From Burkholderiales bacterium (GTDB lineage Bacteria > Pseudomonadota > Gammaproteobacteria > Burkholderiales > JAEUOS01), in contig CANGUJ010000277.1 of assembly GCA_947456845.1 (NCBI GenBank), forward strand, positions 1-5,804: a DNA stretch of 5,804 nucleotides. Reading direction: 5' to 3'. Positions 1 through 5,444 of this stretch are shown piece by piece; positions within the stretch are counted from its first letter, which is position 1; every line of letters begins with the position of its first letter. The notes beneath the pieces were generated by a model. The model searched no databases, was not told the DNA's origin, and worked only from the letters and a program-made list of their open reading frames with translations. The translations under genes were made by a program, and so were the position numbers.

Positions 1-847
1 CGCTGGTCTCGGCGGTGGACAGGAAACTCTTCTTGAAGGCGGCCAGGTTGAGTTCACGCTTGAGCGCCGCGGCGATGAAGGTCGATACCGCGCCGACGGC
101 GGCGCCCTCGGTCGGCGTGAAGATGCCGCCGTATATGCCGCCGAATACCACGACGAAAATCGCCACCACCGGCCAGATGTCGACGAGCGCGCGGCCCCGG
201 TCGCCCCAGCTGGCGCGCGGCTGCGCCGGCCCGAGGGCCGGATTGCGCGCCACCTGCACCGCGATGGCGATGCAGTAGCCCAGCGCGGCGATGATGCCGG
301 GAATGAAGGCCGCGGCAAACAGCTTGGCGATGTTCTGCTCGGTGAGGATGGCGTAGATCACCAGCGGCACAGAGGGCGGGATCAGGATGCCCAGGGTGCC
401 GCCCACCGCGAGCGTGGCCGTGGACAGGCGCCCCGAATAGCCGTAGCGTGTCATTTCCGGCAAGGCGACCTGCGCCATCGTGGCCGCCGTGGCAACCGAC
501 GAGCCGCAGACCGAACCGAAGGCCGCACAGGCCAGCACCGCGGCCATCGCCATGCCGCCCTTGAAGTGGCCGATCAGCGAATTGGCGAAACGAAACAACG
601 AACGCGACAAGCCCCCCTGGGTGGCAAATTGACCCATCAGGATGAACAGCGGGATCACCGACAGGTCGTAGACCGAAAAGCGGGCGTAGGCGGCGCTCTT
701 GAGATGGTTCAAGAGGGGGCCTTCACCGCCGATGATCCAGTAGCCCACCACCCCGGGGATGAACATCGCGGCCGCGATCGGCACGCGCAGCACCATGAGG
801 AGCAGCATGCCGCCGAACATCAGCCCGCCGATCGCCATCGGACTCAC
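1..847 (-). CDS. TRAP transporter large permease (DctM type), partial, C-terminus beyond left edge
   Basis: This is the large membrane subunit of a tripartite ATP-independent periplasmic transporter. It forms the ion-driven substrate channel in the inner membrane together with the small permease encoded just upstream. The 282 visible residues are mostly hydrophobic helices and carry family signatures: PLFILMG (about 66-72), FGSVCGSSVATAATM (110-124), GTLGILIPPSVPLVIY (150-165) and GGIFTPTEGAAVGA (240-253). DctM proteins are usually about 425-430 residues, so roughly the last third lies outside the window. I chose the GTG at 847: a GAGGGAG ribosome site lies 7 bases upstream, and the GTG overlaps the preceding stop codon as GTGA, showing translational coupling. 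An in-frame ATG at 838 is the alternative. The substrate is unknown. A DctP-type binding protein is not in the window and may lie beyond the left edge or elsewhere in the genome. Confidence 0.95.
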   Translation of the reverse strand, partial: MSPMAIGGLMFGGMLLLMVLRVPIAAAMFIPGVVGYWIIGGEGPLLNHLKSAAYARFSVYDLSVIPLFILMGQFATQGGLSRSLFRFANSLIGHFKGGMAMAAVLACAAFGSVCGSSVATAATMAQVALPEMTRYGYSGRLSTATLAVGGTLGILIPPSVPLVIYAILTEQNIAKLFAAAFIPGIIAALGYCIAIAVQVARNPALGPAQPRASWGDRGRALVDIWPVVAIFVVVFGGIYGGIFTPTEGAAVGAVSTFIAAALKRELNLAAFKKSFLSTAETS

Positions 848-1359
848 GCCGCGTCTCCCTCGCGCGGCGCCAGGGCATCGGCCGCGGTCACCAGGGCGGC
901 CAGCACCGAAACCACCAGCCCGGGCATCATGCCCGCATAGCCCCACCAGATGGGCACGCCCATGATCATCGAGGTTTCGGCGTTCGCGCGGACGGCGGCG
1001 AGACCCACGCCAGTGCGCCAGGTGATCAGGGCCATCATGGCCGCCACCAGCAGGGCGCCGGCGGCGTCGAGCGCGGAACGGGTGCGCGCGGAGGTCTTGG
1101 CGGTGAAGAAGTCGACGATGATGTTGCCGCCGCGCAACTGGCAGATCGGCAGGAACAGGCCGACGCATATCGCGCAACCGAGCTGGACGAGTTCGAAATC
1201 GCCCTGGATCGGCTTGCCGGTCGCCGCGCGGCCGACGATGCTCCACGCCGACATCAGCGCGATGCCGGTGATCACGATGCCGCCGCCGTACGCGCACAGG
1301 CGCGCCAGCAGGTCCACAACCCCGCCGAATCCGCGCCGCTCAAACACATCTCTGCTCAT
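844..1359 (-). CDS. TRAP transporter small permease (DctQ type)
   Basis: This 171-residue inner-membrane protein is the small subunit of the TRAP transporter; it pairs with the DctM-type protein whose gene overlaps it by 4 bases. Four membrane segments are visible (about residues 22-45, 56-74, 98-118 and 137-160). It also has the family's conserved stretches R-x3-GKPIQGDFEL (44-57) and P-x2-QLRGGNIIVDFF (71-85), and ETSMIMGVPIWW before the last helix. Length matches the family (about 160-200). A GTG at 1377 would add six residues, but the ATG at 1359 has GGGGAAA centred about 7 bases upstream, so I prefer it. The gene starts 36 bases after the stop of the SDR gene and is probably cotranscribed with it. 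Confidence 0.93.
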   Translation of the reverse strand: MSRDVFERRGFGGVVDLLARLCAYGGGIVITGIALMSAWSIVGRAATGKPIQGDFELVQLGCAICVGLFLPICQLRGGNIIVDFFTAKTSARTRSALDAAGALLVAAMMALITWRTGVGLAAVRANAETSMIMGVPIWWGYAGMMPGLVVSVLAALVTAADALAPREGDAA

Positions 1360-1362
1360 GAC

Positions 1363-1369
1363 TTTCCCC
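1363..1369 (-). promoter_or_regulatory. Ribosome binding site of the DctQ-type gene
   Basis: The minus strand reads GGGGAAA, ending 3 bases before the ATG at 1359. It lies downstream of the alternative GTG at 1377, so it supports the shorter DctQ product. Confidence 0.5.
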
Positions 1370-1395
1370 GCGGCCACGGTTCGGGCCGGTTCGGA

Positions 1396-2154
1396 TCAGT
1401 AGGTGGACCGTCCGCCCGAAAGGTCGAACGCGGCCCCGGTGGAAAACGAACACTCCTCCGACGCCAGCCAGGCGACCATGGCCGCGATTTCCTCGGGCAG
1501 GCCGAAGCGCCCGAGCGGTATCTTCGACAGCATGAAATCGATGTGTTCCTGGCTGATCTGGTCGAAGATCGCGGTGCGCACCGCGGCCGGCGTGATGCAA
1601 TTGATGCGAATGCCGGTTTTCGCCACTTCCTTCGCAAGCGACTTGGTCAGCGCGATGACCCCGGCCTTGGAAGCGCTGTAGGCGCAGGCATTGGGGTTGC
1701 CGTCCTTGCCCGCGACCGAGGCGATGTTGATGATCCGGCCGTAGTTGCGCGCGGTCATGTGGGGCAGCAGGGCCTGCATGCAGTTGAACGTGCCGGTGAG
1801 ATTGATGTCGATCACCGATTGCCAGTCCGCGGGCGTGTAGTTCACCGCCGGAACGGCCGGCCCCGCGATGCCGGCGCTGTTGACCAGGATGTCGATGGCG
1901 CCGAACTCCCGCACCGATCCGTCGCATGCGGCCCTGACCGCCGCATGGTCTGCTACGTCGACCATGAACTTGCGCACCGGACCCTCGGGCGCGAGATCGA
2001 AGGCGGCCTGATCCAGCGCTTCCTGCTTCAGGTCCCACAAGGCCACGTCGGCGCCCGACTGCAGGAGGCGCTTGGTGATCGCGTAACCCAGTCCGCTGGC
2101 CCCGCCGGTGACGACAGCCTTGCGGCCCTGCAGATTGATCTGGTTGACCTGCAT
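1396..2154 (-). CDS. Classical short-chain dehydrogenase/reductase (SDR), first gene of the TRAP operon
   Basis: This 252-residue cytosolic NAD(P)-dependent oxidoreductase has the full classical SDR set: cofactor motif TGGASGLG (16-23), NSAG (92-95), catalytic Asn118, Ser146, and Tyr159-x3-Lys163 (YSASK). Asp41 after the second beta strand (ALWD) favours NAD(H) over NADP(H). The C-terminal GRFGLPEEIA and FDLSGG stretches are typical of the family that includes FabG and sugar-acid or hydroxyacid dehydrogenases. The exact substrate cannot be read. Being the first gene of an operon with TRAP permease genes suggests it acts on the imported compound or an early product. The ATG at 2154 is preceded by TGAGGGAAAG at a suitable distance. 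The next gene follows 36 bases after the stop. Automatic naming as 3-oxoacyl-ACP reductase would be possible, but the context argues for catabolism. Confidence 0.93.
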   Translation of the reverse strand: MQVNQINLQGRKAVVTGGASGLGYAITKRLLQSGADVALWDLKQEALDQAAFDLAPEGPVRKFMVDVADHAAVRAACDGSVREFGAIDILVNSAGIAGPAVPAVNYTPADWQSVIDINLTGTFNCMQALLPHMTARNYGRIINIASVAGKDGNPNACAYSASKAGVIALTKSLAKEVAKTGIRINCITPAAVRTAIFDQISQEHIDFMLSKIPLGRFGLPEEIAAMVAWLASEECSFSTGAAFDLSGGRSTY

Positions 2155-2182
2155 CTAGGACTTTCCCTCAGGATTCGCAAAA

Positions 2183-2200
2183 CGCGCTTCAAACAGCGCG
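2183..2200. repeat. Small inverted repeat in the leader of the SDR/TRAP operon
   Basis: CGCGCT (2183-2188) and AGCGCG (2195-2200) are perfect inverted arms around a 6-base loop. It lies about 28 bases ahead of the SDR start, in the predicted leader. It could be an operator half-site pair or an mRNA hairpin. In DNA this GC-rich, such a short repeat may also be chance. Confidence 0.3.
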
Positions 2201-2228
2201 CCCGGCAGGCAGCACCGCTGCGCCTGCG

Positions 2229-2257
2229 AGTTTACTCCGCCCGTCAGGCGCGGCCAA
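2229..2257 (-). promoter_or_regulatory. Predicted sigma70-type promoter of the SDR/TRAP operon
   Basis: On the minus strand, TTGGCC (2257-2252) is followed after exactly 17 bases by TAAACT (2234-2229). This matches the -35/-10 consensus well for a GC-rich genome. Transcription would begin near 2222, giving a leader of about 67 bases before the SDR start. The call rests on sequence only. Confidence 0.5.
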
Positions 2258-2260
2258 ACA

Positions 2261-2272
2261 GCCACGCGTGGC
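2261..2272. promoter_or_regulatory. Perfect 12-bp palindrome in the divergent promoter region (candidate operator)
   Basis: GCCACGCGTGGC is identical to its own reverse complement. It lies immediately upstream of the predicted -35 box of the leftward operon, centred about 44 bases before the predicted start point. It also lies within 45 bases of the ATG of the rightward dioxygenase gene. That position would let one regulator act on both genes. No regulator is assigned. Confidence 0.35.
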
Positions 2273-2315
2273 GCTACACTTGCGGCGCCGCCGGGAACCA
2301 GACCAAAGCCGCCCC

Positions 2316-3185
2316 ATGATCAATCTCAAGGACATCCTCTACGTTCGCCTTGGCACCCGCGACCTCGAAGGCGCGGCGCGCTATGCACAAACCATCCTGG
2401 GCCTCGAGCCGGTCGCCGCGCCCGGCAACAGCAAGAACGGACAAACGCGCTATTTCAGGAGCGACGCCCGCGAACACACCCTGGCGTACTTCGACGGCGA
2501 CCCCGCGGACCACACCGCCGGGTTCGAGGTGGCGAGCGAAGCCGACCTCGACGCGGCGGCATCCGAACTCGAACGCCTGGGCCATGCCGTCCGGGTCGGC
2601 ACCGCCGCCGAAGCGGCGGCGCGCGGCGTGGAGGCCTTCATCAACTTCCGCGACCCGAGCGGCAACTCGCTTGACCTGGCCATCAAGCCCTTTTTCAGCG
2701 GCAGGCGCCACTTTCCTTCGCGCGACGCCGGCATCACCGGGTTTTCGCACATTGGCCTGCGCACTACGGACGCGCCACGCGACGAGGCTTTCTGGACCCA
2801 GGTGCTGTCGGCGCGGGTGTCGGACCGCATCGGCGCGGCACCCCTGCTGCGCATCGACCAGGTGCACCACAAGATCGCGCTGTTTCCCTCCGCCTTTCCC
2901 GGCATCCAGCATGTCAACCACCAGGTGGCGGAAGTCGACGACATCATGCGCTCGGCCTATTTCCTCAGGGAAAACGGCATCCGCATCGTGTTCGGGCCGG
3001 GGCGCCACCCCACCTCGGGCGCGCGTTTCGTCTACTTCGAAGGCCCGGACGGCATGATCTATGAGTACTCCTGCGGGGTGCGCCTGGTGACCGACGAGAA
3101 CGAGCAGCCGCGCCAATTTCCCTTCAAGCCGAGCTCGTTCTGCATGTGGGGCTCGAAACCCGACATCCCGGAGTTCCGCGACTGA
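2316..3185 (+). CDS. Type I extradiol ring-cleavage dioxygenase, VOC superfamily (BphC-like)
   Basis: This 289-residue cytosolic enzyme probably cleaves a catecholic ring next to its hydroxyl pair, using Fe(II) (or Mn(II)) and O2. It has two VOC domains: an N-terminal structural one (about 5-125) and a C-terminal catalytic one (about 142-256). Aligned by eye with BphC (2,3-dihydroxybiphenyl dioxygenase), the metal ligands are His145 (FSHIGL), His199 (IQHVNHQV) and Glu250 (YEYS). The catalytic His184 (VHHKIALFP), His231 (GRHP) and Tyr240 are also present, with the same spacings as BphC His146, His195, His210, His241, Tyr250 and Glu260. I use the ATG at 2316; an in-frame GTG at 2268 would add 16 residues rich in Arg that do not look like family sequence. 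The ribosome site is weak. The gene is divergent from the SDR/TRAP operon and convergent with the next SDR. The ring substrate is not determined. Confidence 0.9.
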   Translation: MINLKDILYVRLGTRDLEGAARYAQTILGLEPVAAPGNSKNGQTRYFRSDAREHTLAYFDGDPADHTAGFEVASEADLDAAASELERLGHAVRVGTAAEAAARGVEAFINFRDPSGNSLDLAIKPFFSGRRHFPSRDAGITGFSHIGLRTTDAPRDEAFWTQVLSARVSDRIGAAPLLRIDQVHHKIALFPSAFPGIQHVNHQVAEVDDIMRSAYFLRENGIRIVFGPGRHPTSGARFVYFEGPDGMIYEYSCGVRLVTDENEQPRQFPFKPSSFCMWGSKPDIPEFRD

Positions 3186-3188
3186 GAC

Positions 3189-3220
3189 GCGGGGCGCATT
3201 CCCGCCGCCGTGCGCCCCGC
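3189..3220. terminator. Hairpin between convergent genes, likely bidirectional terminator
   Basis: GCGGGGCGCA (3189-3198) and TGCGCCCCGC (3211-3220) form a perfect 10-base-pair, very GC-rich stem with a 12-base loop. It fills the 39-base gap between the stop codon of the dioxygenase (3183-3185) and that of the minus-strand SDR (3227-3225). There is no T-run on either side, so it is not a textbook Rho-independent terminator. It may stop or protect both transcripts' 3' ends. Confidence 0.6.
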
Positions 3221-3224
3221 ACGC

Positions 3225-4004
3225 TCAGACGAGGCCGTGGTAGGAGCCGCCGTCCAACTGCAACAGCTGGCCCGAAATGAAGCTTGCCTGCACGCTGCAC
3301 AGGTAGGCGCAGGCATCGCCGAACTCCTTGGGCGTGCCGAAACGCTTGGCGGCGATCGAGTCGGCGATCCGCGCGCGCGCCTCTTCCATCGTGATGCCGT
3401 GCTCGCGCATCATGCGCTCGGCCATGTAGCGCTGGCGATCGGTATCGATGCGCTCGGGCAGGAGATTGTTGATGGTCACGTTGTCCTTCGCGACTTCGAG
3501 CGAGAGCGACTTGGAGAACGCGGTCAGGCCGGCGCGGGCGCCGGTGGACAGGGCCATGGGCGGGCGCGGCGACTTCACCATCGCCGAGGTGATGTTGATG
3601 ATGCGACCGAACTTGCGCTCGCGCATGCCGGGCACGAAGGCACGGATCAGCAGGGCCGGGGCCAGCATGTTGGCCTCCAGCGCCGCGATCCATTGATGAT
3701 GATCCCAGTCTGACAGCTTGCCCGGCGGAGGGCCGGCGTTGTTGTTGACCAGGATATCCGCATCAGGGCAGGCCGCCACCAGGGCGGCGCGGCCGGCCTC
3801 GGTGGTAATGTCCGCGGCCACGCCATGGACGACAGCGCCGGTTTCCGCCGCGAGCTCCCCGGCGACCTTCTTGACCCTGGCGGCGTCGCGGCCGTTGATG
3901 TGGACGATGCAGCCTTCACGCGCCAGCGATGCGGCACACGCCAGGCCCAAGCCCTGCGTGGATGCGCACACCACCGCTTTGCGTCCCTTGATTCCTAGAT
4001 CCAT
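3225..4004 (-). CDS. SDR-family protein with degenerate catalytic and cofactor motifs
   Basis: This 259-residue protein has an SDR Rossmann fold by pattern: NNNAG (87-91), Asn112, IINITS ending at Ser140, and a C-terminal QLDGG. The canonical TGxxxGxG is replaced by CASTQGLG (13-20). At the place of Tyr-x3-Lys, 13 residues after Ser140 as in the other SDR of this window, it has Ser153-TGA-Arg157. From memory this matches a recognised side group of SDRs, labelled 3-oxoacyl-ACP reductase-like (BKR-like SDR-like), described as lacking a perfect cofactor motif and catalytic tetrad. Function is therefore uncertain: an oxidoreductase with altered chemistry, or a non-canonical ligand-binding member. 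The ATG at 4004 has AAGGAAGA a few bases upstream. The gene follows the GntR gene by 54 bases on the same strand and is likely cotranscribed. The reading frame is intact. Confidence 0.88.
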   Translation of the reverse strand: MDLGIKGRKAVVCASTQGLGLACAASLAREGCIVHINGRDAARVKKVAGELAAETGAVVHGVAADITTEAGRAALVAACPDADILVNNNAGPPPGKLSDWDHHQWIAALEANMLAPALLIRAFVPGMRERKFGRIINITSAMVKSPRPPMALSTGARAGLTAFSKSLSLEVAKDNVTINNLLPERIDTDRQRYMAERMMREHGITMEEARARIADSIAAKRFGTPKEFGDACAYLCSVQASFISGQLLQLDGGSYHGLV

Positions 4005-4058
4005 TGGGTCTTCCTTTTCCGGTTGTTGTGGATTGCCTGAAATGAAACCCGCGCGCGC

Positions 4059-4754
4059 TCAGGCGCCGCGCATGGCCGCGGACACCACCAGTTGCGCCTC
4101 GGTGCAGACCCGGGTGGTGTCGCCATAGTGCTTGGCCAGCAGCATCGTGGACTTGTCGGCGTCGCGCGCGAGCGCCGCCTCCCTCCAAAGGCGGTGCTCC
4201 TGTGCCTCATCCTTCCGGCCGCGCTGCGTGAGGTAGGCCAGGGGGCGGTACATCTTGGAAGCATCGCGCAGCGACGGCCGCATCTCCGTCAGCATCGGGC
4301 TGTCGCAGGCGCCGATCAGGGCGGCATGGAATGCGGAATGGGCCTCGACATCGGCTTCGTTGAGACGGTCGCAGGCGGCGGGAACCAGGACCAGCGTATT
4401 GGCCAGCCGGTGGTGCGCCGCCAGCAGGCCGGCCTCCCATTCGACATCCCCGAACTCGCGGGAGCGCACCAGGGCCACGCTTTCGACGGACACGCGCACC
4501 AAAGTGAGATCGCGCTGCTCTTCCGCCGTCATCGCGGTGACGGCAAAGCCCCGCTGGGACTGCATCTTCACCAGTTTGCCGCCTGCCAGCTGGGACGAGG
4601 CTTCCCGGAGGATGTTCAGGCTCGCGCCGTAGTCGGACGCCATGGATGCGCGCTGGCGGCGCTGGCCCACACGCAGGCGGCCGCCGAGGATACCGGCGCG
4701 GATGCGCTGATAAACGCTCGCTGCCGAGGTCTTGGCACTGCCGGTGTTTGCCAT
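4059..4754 (-). CDS. GntR-family transcriptional regulator, FadR/FCD type
   Basis: This 231-residue DNA-binding regulator has an N-terminal winged helix (about 12-73; SVYQRIRAGILGGRLRVGQ, then SLNILREASSQLAGGKLV and the wing QSQRGFAVT). A C-terminal all-helical FCD effector domain follows (about 80-220). FCD metal ligands are usually Asp-x3-His plus two further His. Here I see His139-x3-His143 (AHSAFH), His187 and His209, so the Asp appears replaced by His. Such regulators usually sense an organic acid and repress or activate neighbouring catabolic genes. The ATG at 4754 is chosen over a TTG two codons upstream; no clear ribosome site precedes it. The gene is first in a two-gene unit with the degenerate SDR and faces away from the rightward remnant and molybdenum hydroxylase gene across a 169-bp region. 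Its effector is unknown. Confidence 0.9.
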   Translation of the reverse strand: MANTGSAKTSAASVYQRIRAGILGGRLRVGQRRQRASMASDYGASLNILREASSQLAGGKLVKMQSQRGFAVTAMTAEEQRDLTLVRVSVESVALVRSREFGDVEWEAGLLAAHHRLANTLVLVPAACDRLNEADVEAHSAFHAALIGACDSPMLTEMRPSLRDASKMYRPLAYLTQRGRKDEAQEHRLWREAALARDADKSTMLLAKHYGDTTRVCTEAQLVVSAAMRGA

Positions 4755-4760
4755 GCGCAA

Positions 4761-4766
4761 AGTTTA
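4761..4766 (-). promoter_or_regulatory. Possible -10 box of the GntR gene
   Basis: The minus strand reads TAAACT, the same hexamer as in the SDR/TRAP promoter, ending 6 bases before the ATG at 4754. The transcript would then begin at or next to the start codon (leaderless). No convincing -35 box is seen at 16-18 bases, so this is tentative. Confidence 0.25.
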
Positions 4767-4872
4767 GTGCGGGTAACGAACATCGGCATTTTTTTCGAGA
4801 AGATTTTTCGCGTTTCAAAATCTGCTTTTCAAGTGTCGATGCCGGGACGTTACTCAAAAAGCCGACCCCACG

Positions 4873-4897
4873 TTTGCGTGTCGCAACAACACGCAAA
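4873..4897. promoter_or_regulatory. Perfect 9-bp inverted repeat with 7-bp spacer (candidate operator, or terminator-like hairpin)
   Basis: TTTGCGTGT (4873-4881) and ACACGCAAA (4889-4897) are exact inverted copies around a 7-base spacer. The right arm is followed by six T's (4898-4903). Position, 27 bases ahead of the ATG at 4924 in a divergent region next to a regulator gene, suits an operator. The stem plus T-run on the plus strand would also read as a Rho-independent terminator or attenuator. The sequence does not decide between these. Confidence 0.5.
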
Positions 4898-4910
4898 TTT
4901 TTTGAGCGCG

Positions 4911-4918
4911 GGGAGGAG
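4911..4918 (+). promoter_or_regulatory. Strong ribosome binding site ahead of the remnant gene
   Basis: GGGAGGAG ends 5 bases before the ATG at 4924, close to ideal. It shows that a real gene once began here, although the frame it opens now closes at 5115. Confidence 0.6.
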
Positions 4919-4923
4919 ACACC

Positions 4924-5115
4924 ATGCCACGCGCGACCCACGATTCACGCCACCGTACGGTGCTCGGCGGCATCGCTGGCGGACTGCTCGGCATGAGCGC
5001 CGGCAAGAGCACGCCCATCAACGCCAGCGCAGGCCTGCTGCCGTACCGCTCTGGCAGCAGTCGCGCGCGCTGCGCAGCCGCCTGGACCTGTCGAAACATA
5101 CGACATGCGCCTTAA
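4924..5115 (+). pseudogene. 5' remnant of a gene with signal-peptide-like N-terminus, truncated at 63 residues
   Basis: The ATG at 4924 has an excellent ribosome site. The first residues (RHRTVLGGIAGGLLGMSAG, about 9-27) form a basic stretch followed by a hydrophobic core ending in small residues. This resembles a Sec or Tat signal peptide, as in periplasmic solute receptors or exported oxidoreductases. After about residue 28 the sequence (STPINASAG and onward) has no features I recognise. From about 5034 this frame overlaps VOC-like coding sequence in another frame, so the end of the frame to the TAA at 5113-5115 is probably nonsense. I infer a deletion that removed the rest of this gene and the start of the next. 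A very small exported protein is possible but less likely. Confidence 0.5.
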
Positions 5116-5414
5116 TGGGCATGCAGGTCGGCAGCTACCGCCAGTCGCGCGACGCGGTCGCCTGGCTCAGGGCGCGCAGAGCGCGCTTCATCGACATGCC
5201 CGCCGAACTCAGCCCGGGGATAGACTATGTCGCCCATGTGCGCAATCCGGAGGAGCACTGGCTGAGACTTTTCTATTACATTGAGCAGGTTGGCTTGGAC
5301 AGTCGCGCGCGGCCCGCCGGTGTGCGCCGGCCGATGCAGAACCCCTGGCGGGAGGCTTTCGACCCCCTGCCCGACACCTACGTCGATCAAGTCTTTCAGG
5401 GACCGCCGGGCTGA
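5034..5414 (+). pseudogene. C-terminal remnant of a VOC-family (glyoxalase/extradiol dioxygenase-like) protein
   Basis: In the frame ending at the TGA 5412-5414, about 126 residues read as the end of a VOC-superfamily protein: VGSYRQSRDAVAWLR, then RFIDMPAELSPGIDYVAH, NPEEHWLRLFYYIEQVGLD, and a C-terminal DTYVDQVFQGPPG. From memory this resembles the last domain of two-domain VOC proteins ending in patterns like DGH-x2-QLYYYMEQ-x-GWDG. At the place where extradiol dioxygenases have the metal Glu (PEEHWL-R-L), this sequence has Arg, so it was probably not a ring-cleavage enzyme even when whole. No start codon with a ribosome site and no first VOC domain precede it in this frame. Intact members of this type are usually around 300 residues. 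It ends 30 bases before the molybdenum hydroxylase gene. Confidence 0.65.
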
Positions 5415-5444
5415 AAACATCCACCGCTTCGCATCGGGATCATC

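Larger units (their letters stand above)
4755..4923. other. Divergent intergenic region, AT-rich relative to surroundings
   Basis: This 169-bp stretch separates the GntR gene (leftward) from the rightward remnant and molybdenum hydroxylase gene. It is visibly richer in A and T than the coding DNA, with T-runs near 4789-4795 and 4804-4808 and the repeated heptamer TTTTTCG at 4791-4797 and 4804-4810. It should hold the promoters for both directions. I see no strong rightward -35/-10 pair; TTTTCA (4826) with TTACTC (4850) is a weak candidate. Confidence 0.5.

Noticed and set aside
566..940. Plus-strand open frames across the DctM/DctQ junction
   Set aside because: They are antisense to the TRAP permease genes and rich in His, Arg and Ala, as expected of shadow frames.
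1543..2319. A 258-codon plus-strand open frame opposite the first SDR
   Set aside because: The minus strand holds a complete classical SDR with a ribosome site; the plus frame has no motif and crosses the promoter region.
2274..3116. A 280-codon minus-strand open frame opposite the dioxygenase
   Set aside because: The plus-strand frame carries a complete extradiol dioxygenase active site; this one is its antisense shadow.
4035..4064. GCCTGA/TCAGGC inverted repeat between the GntR gene and the second SDR
   Set aside because: The stem is only 6 bp with an 18-base loop, overlaps the GntR stop codon and has no T-run, so it is too weak to call a terminator or operator.
4092..5414. A 440-codon plus-strand open frame
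   Set aside because: Its first two thirds are antisense to the clear GntR gene and run through the intergenic region with no family features. Only the last 126 or so residues (VOC-like) look like coding sequence.
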